From G963668345 sp965226215 (lineage in GTDB: Bacteria > Acidobacteriota > Terriglobia > Bryobacterales > UBA6623), in contig CBDDCH010000002.1 of the NCBI GenBank assembly GCA_965226215.1, positions 2,480,001 to 2,544,000 on the forward strand: a stretch of 64,000 nucleotides of DNA. Direction: 5' to 3'. The translations under genes were made by a program, and so were the position numbers. This document shows positions 9,685 to 18,976 of the stretch, one piece after another. Under the pieces are notes generated by a model. The model was not told the DNA's origin, ran no database searches, and was given only the letters and a program-made list of their open reading frames with translations. Position 1 is the first letter of the stretch, and each line of letters begins with the position of its first letter.

Positions 9685-10692
9685 ATGAACCCCAAAAGTG
9701 CTCTTATAACTGGAATTACGGGACAAGACGGGTCCTATTTAGCAGAGCTGTTGTTGTCGAAGGGATACGACGTCCACGGAATCGTCCGGCGCGTTGCACT
9801 GGAGGACCCGGAGCACAGGCTGACACGCATTCACGGCATCTTAGACAACATTAGCCTGCACGCGGCATCGATCGAGAACTATGCCAGCGTTCACCAGGTG
9901 GTCGAGCGCGTACAGCCCCAGGAGTGCTATCACCTGGCAGCACAGAGTTTTGTCAGCTACTCCTTCGACGACGAGTTTTCCACACACAACACCAATATCA
10001 ACGGAACCCACTACCTGCTCGCCGCCGTGCACCACATCGTGCCCAGCTGCCGGTTCTATTTCGCCGGGTCCAGTGAACAGTTCGGCAATGCCGATGAAGC
10101 GCCCCAGACTGAGAGCACCCCGTTCCACCCGCGCTCCAGCTACGGCATTAGCAAAGTCGCAGGATTTCAGCTAGCTCGCTACTACAGGGAAACTCGCGGG
10201 CTGCAGGTCAGCAACGGGATCCTGTTCAACCACGAATCGCCCCGCCGCGGCTTCGAATTTGTTACCCGGAAGATCACTTCCGGGGTGGCCCGTATTCTAG
10301 CGGGCAATAGCCAAGACCTACGGCTCGGCAACTTGGACGCCCGGCGGGACTGGGGGCATGCCCGCGAATACGTGGTAGCGATGTGGCTGATGCTGCAACA
10401 ACCCGCGCCTGACGATTACGTCATCGCCACCGGCGAGACGCATTCCGTCCGAGAATTCGCCGAGAAGGCTTTCTCCTGCGTCGGGCTGAGCTATCGGGAT
10501 TACGTCGTTGTCGACAAGGACCTTTACCGTCCAGCTGAAGTGAACACCCTGACGGGCGATTCCTCCAAAGCTCGAACAAGCTTAGGTTGGAAGCATACGA
10601 TCGGCTTCGACGACCTAGTGCCCGAAATGGTGCGCGCCGACTGCGAGACTCTTGGCGTCAGGTTCGCAAAGCCGGCCGCAGTCGGGCTGTAG
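9685..10692 (+). CDS. gmd: GDP-mannose 4,6-dehydratase
   Basis: A 335-aa extended short-chain dehydrogenase that converts GDP-mannose to GDP-4-keto-6-deoxymannose, the precursor of GDP-fucose, GDP-rhamnose or GDP-perosamine for surface glycans. The NADP-binding motif GITGQDGSYL (G10, G13, G16), the family-specific SSEQFGN, the catalytic Tyr/Lys pair YGISK (Y153, K157) and FNHESPRRG are present. Length is close to the family norm (about 340-370), slightly short. It stands alone between repeat elements, but rmlA and the glycosyltransferases 6-12 kb downstream suggest a shared glycan pathway. Confidence 0.92.
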   Translation: MNPKSALITGITGQDGSYLAELLLSKGYDVHGIVRRVALEDPEHRLTRIHGILDNISLHAASIENYASVHQVVERVQPQECYHLAAQSFVSYSFDDEFSTHNTNINGTHYLLAAVHHIVPSCRFYFAGSSEQFGNADEAPQTESTPFHPRSSYGISKVAGFQLARYYRETRGLQVSNGILFNHESPRRGFEFVTRKITSGVARILAGNSQDLRLGNLDARRDWGHAREYVVAMWLMLQQPAPDDYVIATGETHSVREFAEKAFSCVGLSYRDYVVVDKDLYRPAEVNTLTGDSSKARTSLGWKHTIGFDDLVPEMVRADCETLGVRFAKPAAVGL

Positions 10693-10715
10693 ACGTAGAG
10701 GAGATCGGGAGATGG

Positions 10716-10932
10716 GAGATCGGGGACAGCTCCCGATCCCTATTCGGAGCCAGATCGGGCAGCTTCAGCGGATTTCTTTGGTAAGGATTCTTCACTTGAG
10801 TTCGGCCATTCGGCGTCCGGGAAGGCTGTTAAGGAATTGATATGAAAGCACATGGGTCGACAATCCTCGTGCTCAGGATGGCGGTCCGTGTCAAAGCTAG
10901 GTTTCCGGAGTTCGGGAGCTGTCCCCGATCTC
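10716..10932. mobile_element. MITE-like inverted-repeat element, family 2, copy 1
   Basis: A 217-bp element bounded by the perfect inverted repeats GAGATCGGGGACAGCTCCCG (left) and CGGGAGCTGTCCCCGATCTC (right), about 23 bp with neighbours. The core is nearly identical to 16298-16516. It has no transposase. Both ends run into arrays of GATCTCCC/GGGAGATC. It begins 23 bp after the gmd stop codon. Confidence 0.7.
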
Positions 10933-10998
10933 CCCCGATCTCCCGGTTCCCGATCTCCCGTCCCCGATCTCCCGTCCCCGATCTCCCCGATCTCCCCC
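10921..10998. repeat. CGATCTCCC short tandem array
   Basis: Six to seven irregular units of CGATCTCCC separated by 0-5 bases extend outward from the right inverted repeat of the family 2 element. The unit is contained in the inverted repeat itself, so slippage from the terminus is a likely origin. Confidence 0.65.
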
Positions 10999-11010
10999 AC
11001 GTACCACGGT

Positions 11011-11044
11011 AGGTGTCGCCTTTCGCCTAAAAATTGCGACACCT
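11011..11044. terminator. Hairpin AGGTGTCGC/GCGACACCT
   Basis: A perfect 9-bp stem with a 16-nt loop (11011-11019 and 11036-11044). No T-run follows, so a factor-independent terminator is not certain. It could also be a protein-binding palindrome. The surrounding 11045-11212 shows no gene. Confidence 0.3.
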
Positions 11045-11212
11045 CAGCGTCTTATGCAATAGGGGTGGCGCATGACGATGCCCTCGCGGCGCTACCTGTT
11101 AGCATTTTTAGGACAGTGCTCGGGCAGTCGGTGTTCGCGGTTGGGGCAGGGGGACCGGTGAGAGCTTAGGGCGACGTCCGCCGACTCGACGTTGTTCCGA
11201 AGCGGGTTCGGG

Positions 11213-11884
11213 CTATTCCACCGTTACCTTGTTCAGGGGAGTGGGCAAGTGACCAGTTTTGACGAAGATCACGGTCTCCTCCTCGACGAAGGGATGATGG
11301 GCGCTCAAGTGAGGACTCTGTATCCATGTACCCTTGGGGTACGTGCCATGCTCATCTCGGAAGGTCCCGGAAAGCACGAGGATCTCTTCTCCACCCCAGT
11401 GTTGGTGTGGAATGAAGCGCTCACCAGCGGGCCAATGGACAAGGGCCGTCCCTTCGCCGCCCATAGAATGGAGTGACTTGACTCTGAGGTTGCCGTAGCC
11501 CGCAAACCAAGGTTCTTCCCCAGCCTGAGAGTGCACAAGTTCCTGGTCATCCTCAGCGAATGGGCCTGACCTCACATAGAGCGTGCATCCGGTTGCGGTC
11601 GAGCCCGCGCCCACTTCTCCAGGGGGACGGCGTGAATAGCCGTTCTCCTCGAGAATGCCCTCGGGGAGCTGCCAAGACCCCTCGAGCACGACGACCTCGA
11701 TGCCCCACCCTTCGTGAAGTGAAGGTAGTCGCGCACCAGACTCCAAGCGGAGGATCGACACCTCGTGTATGCTGGCTTCGTTCCCGGCGACAAGTAGCTT
11801 CTTCTCGACACCTGGTGTCCCGGTTGCCGTCCAGGTCAGTTCGCTCGTGAAGCGTTTCCGTGTCGTCTGTTCTTCAGATTCCAT
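11213..11884 (-). CDS. ChrR-like double-cupin protein
   Basis: About 223 aa with two cupin folds. The second (about residues 145-220) matches the ChrR C-terminal cupin: HWPAGERFIPHQHWGGEEI (His ligands), then LVLSGTFRDEHGTYPKGTW and SPHLSAHHP. The first half carries a related but weaker pattern ending in LEGSWQLP. ChrR cupins bind a metal and regulate ECF sigma factors, but here no zinc-finger anti-sigma domain and no sigma gene adjoin. A free-standing sensor or enzyme role is therefore equally likely. The start at MESEEQ is preferred for its GAGGA ribosome site; an upstream ATG at 11926 is possible. Confidence 0.7.
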   Translation of the reverse strand: MESEEQTTRKRFTSELTWTATGTPGVEKKLLVAGNEASIHEVSILRLESGARLPSLHEGWGIEVVVLEGSWQLPEGILEENGYSRRPPGEVGAGSTATGCTLYVRSGPFAEDDQELVHSQAGEEPWFAGYGNLRVKSLHSMGGEGTALVHWPAGERFIPHQHWGGEEILVLSGTFRDEHGTYPKGTWIQSPHLSAHHPFVEEETVIFVKTGHLPTPLNKVTVE

Positions 11885-11972
11885 GCCTTTGCCATCCTCG
11901 CGACGAGTGTGTAGTGCCTGTGTCATCGATCCCTAGCGTTGCTCTACGAATGGAGCGTTGCTCGCTTTGCAC

Positions 11973-12257
11973 TCACACAGCGCTGTAGATACGGACCTCG
12001 GGGTTAGTCTCCAAGAGCCTTTTCAGCTCGCCGACGATGTCTTTACTGAAGAGTTCCGTGGTCAAGTAGGCTCGCGCCTGTTCCTCGGTGGAGAACCCGT
12101 TCATCACCTGCACATCTTCGTCTCGAATCAACAGTTCCTTGGACTTCGCACCGGCGATTCCATCCAGGAAGGGCCGATAGTATTTCTTGTAGACGGCTGC
12201 TGCTGCCGCACGGTTCTCGTTCTTGACCTTGAGGGTGATCTGTAGGTATGCGCTCAT
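11973..12257 (-). CDS. Small ferredoxin-like (antibiotic-biosynthesis-monooxygenase-type) protein
   Basis: A 94-aa protein beginning MSAYLQITLKVKNEN, with alternating beta-strand and helix patterns, including AAAVYKKYYRPFLDGI and IRDEDVQVMNGFSTEEQA. This resembles the dimeric alpha-beta barrel (ABM/YgiN-like) fold. GGAG lies 8 bp upstream of this start; a second ATG six bases earlier is too close to the ribosome site. It is transcribed with the cupin gene downstream and the AraC gene upstream. The catalytic role is unknown and the assignment is by pattern only. Confidence 0.5.
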   Translation of the reverse strand: MSAYLQITLKVKNENRAAAAAVYKKYYRPFLDGIAGAKSKELLIRDEDVQVMNGFSTEEQARAYLTTELFSKDIVGELKRLLETNPEVRIYSAV

Positions 12258-12482
12258 CGTCATAGCTCCTTTATTCGTGGTTCTAGTTTTGGGTGTGAGT
12301 TTGTAGAAGCACAGGCGGCAAGAAGCCCGCCGCCTGTCCGATGACAGGGTGCCTGCGGGAGATTCCATCCGCGTCATGCATGAACCTGAGTATGGCTCAC
12401 TGGCGGCCGGTGGCAGCATGCTAAAAGCAGAAGAAAGAAGGACAAATCGGACTTCGAAACGAAGAAGGCTGCTGATGACCCC

Positions 12483-13364
12483 TTAGAAGCCAGCCAGACC
12501 AGCACGAATTGGTCGCCGCCAACTAGCCCGGAAGACAGATGGGGCCACACCTGCCTCCTTGCGGAAGAACCGTGTCGAGTAGGAAGCATCGTTCATACCC
12601 ACGCGTCCGGCGATCTCCTTCACGCTCAAATCGGTATGAACGAGCAGCCGTTTCATTTCGAGGGTTAGCCGTTCCGAAATGACGTGCTTTGGTGAGCAGG
12701 AGGCCGCATCGTGAACGCTGCGCGACAAGGTCTTCGAGGATACGCCAAGCTGTGCCGCATACTCTTCAATCGACAATCCCTCGCTATAGTGGCACTCCAC
12801 GAGTCCCAGGAACTCCAAGTACCGCTTGTACTCTATCGACCTAGGTTCTGTGGTCTCTTGAAACTGACGGCATACCCGGACTAGCAGTAGCCGCAAAGCT
12901 GCCTCGATTGCCGTCGACTTCCCGAAGTCATCTTGCACACTCAACTCCGAAGCAAGCACCTCGATAGACGATTCCAGTAGCAGCGCCTGCGCTGATGACA
13001 GCGTACGTGAGTGGCGAGAGCTCAGAGCCAGCGATCGCAATATCCCAGGGAGGCTCTGGCCATCGCTGCTACCCATTGCCATCACGTCATCGAAATGAAG
13101 GAGCACCCCGTCCAATGTATCGTCTTTCCTAAAGGCATGCACCGCTCCATGAGGAACATAGACAAGGGTTTGCGGGCCGTAGGAATGCTCCACGAAATCG
13201 ACAAGATGAACGCCCGCCCCCGCGCGGAACCAAACGATCTGGTTGAAGCTATGTAGGTGCGCCTCGAAAGGATCACGCCCAGCTAGCGCGAGGTAGAGTC
13301 GAAGGTCATCAAGAGTGACTAATTCCGACGGGGGCAGATTGTCTGCGAGGCTGTACTTCTCCAT
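12483..13364 (-). CDS. AraC-family transcriptional regulator
   Basis: A 293-aa DNA-binding regulator. The N-terminal half has an AraC-type cupin ligand domain (FEAHLHSFNQIVWF, then VYVPHGAVHAF). The C-terminus (about residues 195-285) has the two helix-turn-helix motifs: LSIEEYAAQLGVSSKTLSR and LSVKEIAGRVGMNDASYSTR, followed by FFRKEAGVAPSVFR. GAGGA 8 bp before the ATG at 13364 supports this start over a longer frame. It heads a three-gene minus-strand group with the small monooxygenase-like and cupin genes, which it probably controls. The inducer is not deducible. Confidence 0.88.
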   Translation of the reverse strand: MEKYSLADNLPPSELVTLDDLRLYLALAGRDPFEAHLHSFNQIVWFRAGAGVHLVDFVEHSYGPQTLVYVPHGAVHAFRKDDTLDGVLLHFDDVMAMGSSDGQSLPGILRSLALSSRHSRTLSSAQALLLESSIEVLASELSVQDDFGKSTAIEAALRLLLVRVCRQFQETTEPRSIEYKRYLEFLGLVECHYSEGLSIEEYAAQLGVSSKTLSRSVHDAASCSPKHVISERLTLEMKRLLVHTDLSVKEIAGRVGMNDASYSTRFFRKEAGVAPSVFRASWRRPIRAGLAGF

Positions 13365-14271
13365 GTTTCGATTCCTCGCCACCGAGGCGCCGACAGGCCT
13401 CACATGGAGCCGTGGCTGAGGACTCTAGCAGCCGTGAGGGACCTGTGCAGAAGTTTGTGTAAGGGCCGCATAGTCACCTAGACAGGCTCCAGGAGAAGGA
13501 GCCGAGATATTGTCAAATGTTGTGGATGGGCGAGGTCAGGCGGCGTTTTCCTGAACCATCAATCCATCCTTGAAAACCTTTCCCTCTAAGACATGAACAA
13601 TCACTTCCGAACCGTTCAGGCGTCGCCAGTGGCGCTCGGCTTGGCGGGCCAGCATGAAGACCATCGTTAACGACGCTTCGCGGCTGCCACAACCCTTCGT
13701 TCGTCGCTGCCGCAAACGGACCGTCGCGAAGGTGGACTCGATCGGGTTCGTCGTCCGCAAGTGCCCCCAGTGCTCGGCCGGAAAGTCGTAGAAAGCCAGC
13801 AGCACTTGGCGGTCTTTTTCCAGGCACTCGACCGCTTTGGGGAACTTCTTCTCGTATAGGTTCTTGAAACGGTCCAGAGCGGCCTCCGCCGTCTGCCGAC
13901 TCTGGGCAAGATAGATGTCGCGCAGCGCCTGCTTGGCTTTGCCCTGCATGCTCTGCGGCAGCTTATTGAGCACGTTGGCCGTCTTGTGGAGCCAGCAGCG
14001 TTGCTCACCGGTCGCCGGATAGACTTTCCGCAGTGCCGCCCAAAACCCCATCGCTCCGTCGCCCACCGCCAACTTCGGCGGCAGCTCGAGCCCCTGCCGT
14101 TTCAAGTCCTCCAGCAACTCCTGCCACGACAGTTCGCTTTCGCGAAAGCCGTCGTGCACCGCCAGCAGTTGCTTGCGACCGTCTTCGAGTGCTCCCATCA
14201 CAACCAGCAAACACTGCCGTTCATCGTCCAGACGAACATTCGAGTAGATGCCATCGGCCCAAATGTAAACA

Positions 14272-15304
14272 AATGGGGTATCCACTTGACTCAGGTGACC
14301 CCAAGATGTAGTATGCGCCTTCGTGGAGGATTATCCACGCGACCTGCTCGAGTTCGAGGTACGCTTCGCCAGCGAAGAGGCCTGTAGCGACTATCTGTCC
14401 GCGTTGCGCTGGCCGGAGGGTTTCCGCTGTCCGGGATGCGGGCATGAGCGGGCTTGGCCGGTGCGCAAAGTGTGGTTCGAATGCGCTCGCTGCGGGCGGC
14501 AGACGTCGGTGACCTCGGGCACGATCTTCCAAGACACACGTAAGCCGCTGCGGCTGTGGTTCCGGGCGATCTGGCACGTCACTTCGCAAAAGAACGGGGT
14601 CAGCGCGCTGGGTCTGCAGCGCGTTCTCGGGTTGGGCAGCTATCAAACCGCGTGGACCTGGATGCACAAGCTGCGGCGAGCGATGGTGCGTCCGGGGCGG
14701 GAGCGATTGGCGGGCGTAGTCGAGGTCGATGAGACCTATTGGGGCGCTGAGGAAGAGGGTGTGAGCGGCCGGCAGACCGAGCGTAAAGCCTTGATTGCAG
14801 TAGCCGCGGAAGAGAGAGGCCGCGGGCTAGGACGGATCCGCATGCAGCGCGTGCGGAACGCATCGGCGGCCAGTTTGATGCCCTTCGTGGAGGAGTCGGT
14901 CGAGCCGGGAAGCGTGGTGCACACCGACGGCTGGCTGGGCTACGAGCCGCTGGAGAAGAAGGGCTACCAGCATCGCATCGTCTTTCTGTCGGGCCGCCGC
15001 AAGCAGGCCTCGGAATTATTGCCGAGGGTGCACCAAGCGATCTCGTTGCTCAAGCGCTGGCTGCTGGGCACGCACCAAGGCGCGGTTAGCCACGAGCATC
15101 TGGACTACTACCTCGACGAGTTTGTGTTCCGCTTCAACCGGCGCAACTCACGCAGCCGGGGAAAACTCTTCTACCGCCTTGTGCAGCAGGCAGTCGCCGT
15201 GGACCCAACGCCGTATCGATCGATCGTCGCCGACTGGGACGCTGAGGCCCCGTGAGCCCAACCACAAGATGTTGGTGTTACCTGAGTCAAGTGGATACCC
15301 CATT
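14272..15304 (+). mobile_element. IS1595-family insertion sequence, copy 3 (nested in IS256)
   Basis: A 1,033-bp element with symmetric ends AATGGGGTATCC...GGATACCCCATT, flanked by the 8-bp duplication TGTAAACA at 14264-14271 and 15305-15312. The intact IS256 copies show the empty site, which fixes both ends of this IS precisely. Confidence 0.96.
14323..15255 (+). CDS. IS1595-family transposase (copy 3)
   Basis: 310 aa, same zinc ribbon and catalytic residues as copy 1. One private change gives S instead of R at residue 22 (EACSDY). GTG start; the frame is intact. It must have jumped after IS256 copy a was in place. Confidence 0.93.
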   Translation: MEDYPRDLLEFEVRFASEEACSDYLSALRWPEGFRCPGCGHERAWPVRKVWFECARCGRQTSVTSGTIFQDTRKPLRLWFRAIWHVTSQKNGVSALGLQRVLGLGSYQTAWTWMHKLRRAMVRPGRERLAGVVEVDETYWGAEEEGVSGRQTERKALIAVAAEERGRGLGRIRMQRVRNASAASLMPFVEESVEPGSVVHTDGWLGYEPLEKKGYQHRIVFLSGRRKQASELLPRVHQAISLLKRWLLGTHQGAVSHEHLDYYLDEFVFRFNRRNSRSRGKLFYRLVQQAVAVDPTPYRSIVADWDAEAP

Positions 15305-15967
15305 TGTAAACAAACCGCTGGCCGCTGAGGTCACGCTTTGACCAAGCCTCGTACTCGCGGCGCCAGACGTCTTTGAGACGCACCACCGTCGTCGCCGACA
15401 GGCCCGGAGCGTCGGGCCCCAGCAAGGCCTCCAGCGCTTCGCTGAAATCGCCCGTCGAGATCCCTTTCAGGTACAACCAGGGGATCAACTCCTCCACACT
15501 CTTCGTGCGCCGCAGATACGGCGGCAGGATCTGGGAAGTGAAACGAAAGCGCCGGCCCTGCTCATCGACTCGGCGATCGTCGACCCGCGGCGCCTGGATC
15601 TTCAGCTGACCCACGCCGCTGACGATGGTGCGCTCGCGGGCGTGACCGTTGCGCACCACCAGCCGCCGGCCGTCCTGGTCGACTTCGTGCTGATGCGTTT
15701 CGATGTAGGCGGTCACTTCGGCTTCCACGGCCTTGACGAGCATCTGGCGCGCTCCTTGGCGCAGCACCTCATCCAAGGGCGAGCGTTCCTTTCCATCAAT
15801 GACTTGGAGGTTGACTTGACTGCTGCTCTCAGCAGCTTCACACTGACTCATGGCGTATCCTCCTTGTTCCTTTCCAGAAAACGATTGAGTTGCTTCCTCA
15901 ATCGTCAGGATACGCCGCCTCCCCTCAGAGGCTCATCCACAACTTCTGGTTATAGCTCGAAGGAGCC

Positions 15968-16297
15968 TGGTCGGCCCTACAGAATAATCCGCTTAACGTC
16001 GGTCATAGGCTGATGAGCGCATTGCAGTGGCCCCTACTATATCTCACTAGCCGCGCCGTCAGATGAACATGGGGGATTGTCGGAAGCGTCGCCGGAGTTT
16101 GTACGCACTGTCCCGTTCAGTCTCCGCCTCGGTGACTCTCTCTTTCCGTCGTCTTCCCCCCTTAATTGCGACCCCCGAGCATCTCATCTCTCCGCAACTT
16201 GTTCATTTTCGAGCCTGTGGCCAAGAAGCTACGTCGCCGTCGCCGTAGGGGTTGTGGAGCGGGGGGAGATCGGGGGGAGATCGGGGAGATCGGGGAC
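15968..16297. other. Intergenic DNA without a supported gene
   Basis: No protein-like frame, RNA or clear regulatory site is seen apart from the GGGGAGATC array at its right end (16258-16310). Confidence 0.5.
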
Positions 16298-16310
16298 GAG
16301 ATCGGGGACA
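16258..16310. repeat. GGGGAGATC short tandem array
   Basis: Four to five irregular units of GGGGAGATC lead into the left inverted repeat of the second family 2 element. It mirrors the CGATCTCCC array beside copy 1, but on the opposite side. Confidence 0.65.
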
Positions 16311-16516
16311 GCTCCCGATCCCTTTATTCGGAGCCAAGATCGGGCAGCTTCAGCGGATTTCTTTGGTAAGGATTCTTCACTTGAGTTCGGCCATTCGGCG
16401 TCCGGGAAAGCTGTTAAGGAATTGATATGAAAGCACATGGGTCGACAATCCTCGTGCTCAGGATGGCGGTCCGTGTCAAAGTAGGTTTCCGGAGTTCGGG
16501 AGCTGTCCCCGATCTC
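16298..16516. mobile_element. MITE-like inverted-repeat element, family 2, copy 2
   Basis: A 219-bp near-identical copy of 10716-10932 in the same orientation, with ends GAGATCGGGGACAGCTCCCG and CGGGAGCTGTCCCCGATCTC. Only a few substitutions and 1-2-bp indels separate the copies. A short frame starting after AAGGAATTGAT is present in both copies but has no protein-like composition. Confidence 0.7.
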
Positions 16517-16683
16517 CCCCATAGTAACCGCCGGCCGCCTGCCAGGCCGAGGGAATACCGGCTGGCGCTCTCTGCCGGCTACGCTATACTACGAAGTCCT
16601 CCGCGACCGGGGGGGCCTGGGTGCACAAGCTGCGCCGCCGTGAGCTTCCGGCGGCAATCGGGCCGTTTCTCGAGGAGCATGGC

Positions 16684-17466
16684 ATGAAGGGAGTTGTTTT
16701 AGCAGGCGGGCTGGGGACTCGCCTCGATCCTCTCACCCGCATCACCAATAAACATCTTTTGCCGGTTTATGACAAACCGATGATCTACTACCCTATCGAG
16801 ACGCTCGTTAACGCCGGCATGAGCGACATCTTGATCGTTACGGGCGGTCAAAACGCAGGTGATTTCCTGCGTTTACTGGGAAACGGGAAAAACTTCGGAC
16901 TCAAGCATATTAACTACACCTACCAGGAAGGGGAGGGAGGCATCGCTGAAGCTCTCGGGCTGGCCGAGCACTTCTCCGACGGCCAGAAGATCTGTGTGGT
17001 TTTGGGAGACAACCTCATCGAGGGGAACATTGTCGGCGCGGCGCAAGCCTTCCGCGACCAGGAAGGTGGGGCGAGAATCCTGCTCAAGGCCGTTCCCGAC
17101 GCGGAACGTTTTGGGGTGGCCGAGATTCGGGGAGACCGCATCATGGCCATCGAAGAGAAGCCCAGCCGGCCCCAGTCCAACTACGCCGTAACCGGCATCT
17201 ATATGTACGACGCGACCGTGTTCGACAAGATCAATACGCTCGAGCCTTCCCGGCGGGGAGAACTGGAGATCACCGACGTCAACAACCTCTATATTCATGA
17301 AGGAACCATGACGTTTTCGATGCTGGAAGGCTGGTGGACGGATGCCGGTACGATCGATTCGCTGCAAAGGGCTTCCACCCTGGTAGCCGAAACAGGGGCC
17401 AACAAGTTGGATCTCTCTACGACTGATTCCGCTGAAAGGGTCCGTCAGGTCGCCGAAGGGGACTGA
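16684..17466 (+). CDS. rmlA: Glucose-1-phosphate thymidylyltransferase-type nucleotidyltransferase
   Basis: A 260-aa cytosolic enzyme joining dTTP (or a related NTP) and glucose 1-phosphate to give dTDP-glucose for deoxysugar synthesis. MKGVVLAGGLGTRLDPLT is the nucleotide-binding signature; K23 in NKHLLPVYDKPM, LGDNLIEG, IEEKPSRP and GWWTDAGT complete the family pattern. The ATG at 16684 follows GAGG at a proper distance; the longer frame upstream is non-homologous. It is about 30 aa shorter than classical RmlA, the length of the short acidobacterial/archaeal type, so another sugar nucleotide is possible. IS256 copy b separates it from the glycosyltransferases that follow. Confidence 0.87.
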   Translation: MKGVVLAGGLGTRLDPLTRITNKHLLPVYDKPMIYYPIETLVNAGMSDILIVTGGQNAGDFLRLLGNGKNFGLKHINYTYQEGEGGIAEALGLAEHFSDGQKICVVLGDNLIEGNIVGAAQAFRDQEGGARILLKAVPDAERFGVAEIRGDRIMAIEEKPSRPQSNYAVTGIYMYDATVFDKINTLEPSRRGELEITDVNNLYIHEGTMTFSMLEGWWTDAGTIDSLQRASTLVAETGANKLDLSTTDSAERVRQVAEGD

Positions 17467-17533
17467 GCAAGGCTATACGCCGAAGATCCCCGGCCCGCCG
17501 CCGAAAGACTTCATCTATCCGCACTGACGCAAG

Positions 17534-18947
17534 GAGATATTGTCAAATGTTGTGGATGGGCGAGGTCAGGCGGCGTTTTCCTGAACCATCAATCCATCCT
17601 TGAAAACCTTTCCCTCTAAGACATGAACAATCACTTCCGAACCGTTCAGGCGTCGCCAGTGGCGCTCGGCTTGGCGGGCCAGCATGAAGACCATCGTTAA
17701 CGACGCTTCGCGGCTGCCACAACCCTTCGTTCGTCGCTGCCGCAAACGGACCGTCGCAAAGGTGGACTCGATCGGGTTCGTCGTCCGCAAGTGCCCCCAG
17801 TGCTCGGCCGGAAAGTCGTAGAAAGCCAGCAGCACTTGGCGGTCTTTTTCCAGGCACTCGACCGCTTTGGGGAACTTCTTCTCGTATAGGTTCTTGAAAC
17901 GGTCCAGAGCGGCCTCCGCCGTCTGCCGACTCTCGGCAAGATAGATGTCGCGCAGCGCCTGCTTGGCTTTGCCCTGCATGCTCTGCGGCAGCTTATTGAG
18001 CACGTTGGCCGTCTTGTGGAGCCAGCAGCGTTGCTCACCGGTCGCCGGATAGACTTTCCGCAGTGCCGCCCAAAACCCCATCGCTCCGTCGCCCACCGCT
18101 AACTTCGGCGGCAGCTCGAGCCCCTGCCGTTTCAAGTCCTCCAGCAACTCCTGCCACGACAGTTCGCTTTCGCGAAAGCCGTCGTGCACCGCCAGCAGTT
18201 GCTTGCGACCGTCTTCGAGTGCTCCCATCACAACCAGCAAACACTGCCGTTCATCGTCCAGACGAACATTCGAGTAGATGCCATCGGCCCAAATGTAAAC
18301 AAACCACTGGCCGCTGAGGTCACGCTTTGACCAAGCCTCGTACTCGCGGCGCCAGACGTCTTTGAGACGCACCACCGTCGTCGCCGACAGGCCCGGAGCG
18401 TCGGGCCCCAGCAAGGCCTCCAGCGCTTCGCTGAAATCGCCCGTCGAGATCCCTTTCAGGTACAACCAGGGGATCAACTCCTCCACACTCTTCGTGCGCC
18501 GCAGATACGGCGGCAGGATCTGGGAAGTGAAACGAAAGCGCCGGCCCTGCTCATCGACTCGGCGATCGTCGACCCGCGGCGCCTGGATCTTCAGCTGACC
18601 CACGCCGCTGACGATGGTGCGCTCGCGGGCGTGACCGTTGCGCACCACCAGCCGCCGGCCGTCCTGGTCGACTTCGTGCTGATGCGTTTCGATGTAGGCG
18701 GTCACTTCGGCTTCCACGGCCTTGACGAGCATCTGGCGCGCTCCTTGGCGCAGCACCTCATCCAAGGGCGAGCGTCCCTTTCCATCAATGACTTGGGGGT
18801 TGACTTGACTGCTGCTCTCAGCAGCTTCACACTGACTCATGGCGTATCCTCCTTGTTCCTTTCCAGAAAACGATTGAGTTGCTTCCTCAATCGTCAGGAT
18901 ACGCCGCCTCCCCTCAGAGGCTCATCCACAACTTCTGGTTATAGCTC
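17534..18947 (-). mobile_element. IS256-family insertion sequence, copy b (intact)
   Basis: 1,414 bp with imperfect 25-bp inverted repeats (GAGATATTGTC.../GAGCTATAACC...), flanked by the 8-bp duplication GACGCAAG at 17526-17533 and 18948-18955. It lies between rmlA and a glycosyltransferase gene whose start is only 29 bp beyond the IS, so it may separate that operon from its original promoter. Confidence 0.95.
17566..18840 (-). CDS. IS256-family transposase (copy b)
   Basis: A 424-aa intact mutator-type transposase. Visible are the DDE residues D186 (IWADGIYS), D251 (VGDGAMGFW) and E358 (NPIESTF), the C-x2-H motif CWLHK between the second D and E, and the basic RLRQRRTKGCGS stretch. It is preceded by AAGGAGGAT, a strong ribosome site. 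Confidence 0.95.
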   Translation of the reverse strand: MSQCEAAESSSQVNPQVIDGKGRSPLDEVLRQGARQMLVKAVEAEVTAYIETHQHEVDQDGRRLVVRNGHARERTIVSGVGQLKIQAPRVDDRRVDEQGRRFRFTSQILPPYLRRTKSVEELIPWLYLKGISTGDFSEALEALLGPDAPGLSATTVVRLKDVWRREYEAWSKRDLSGQWFVYIWADGIYSNVRLDDERQCLLVVMGALEDGRKQLLAVHDGFRESELSWQELLEDLKRQGLELPPKLAVGDGAMGFWAALRKVYPATGEQRCWLHKTANVLNKLPQSMQGKAKQALRDIYLAESRQTAEAALDRFKNLYEKKFPKAVECLEKDRQVLLAFYDFPAEHWGHLRTTNPIESTFATVRLRQRRTKGCGSREASLTMVFMLARQAERHWRRLNGSEVIVHVLEGKVFKDGLMVQENAA

Positions 18948-18976
18948 GACGCAAGGGCGAGCCCCCTGGAAATTCA

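Larger units (their letters stand above)
13536..15851 (-). pseudogene. IS256-family transposase, disrupted by IS1595 insertion
   Basis: A mutator-type (Transposase_mut) transposase of 424 aa before disruption. The N-terminal part (15851 downward) runs to about residue 182 (FVY) and the C-terminal part resumes at IWADGIYS. Catalytic D186, D251, the CWLH motif and E358 all lie in the C-terminal piece, so neither fragment is a full transposase. Confidence 0.93.
13504..15958 (-). mobile_element. IS256-family insertion sequence, copy a, interrupted by IS1595 copy 3
   Basis: The element spans 2,455 bp. Subtracting the nested 1,033-bp IS1595 and its 8-bp duplication leaves 1,414 bp, exactly the length of the other three IS256 copies. 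It is flanked by the 9-bp direct repeat GAAGGAGCC at 13495-13503 and 15959-15967. The ends GAGATATTGTCAAATGTTGT and GAGCTATAACCAGAAGTTGT form imperfect inverted repeats (19 of 25 positions). Confidence 0.93.

Noticed and set aside
16427..16687. Gene starting inside the family 2 element after AAGGAATTGAT
   Set aside because: The translation is low-complexity Arg/Pro/Ser, runs across the inverted repeat and differs in the other copy downstream of the element.
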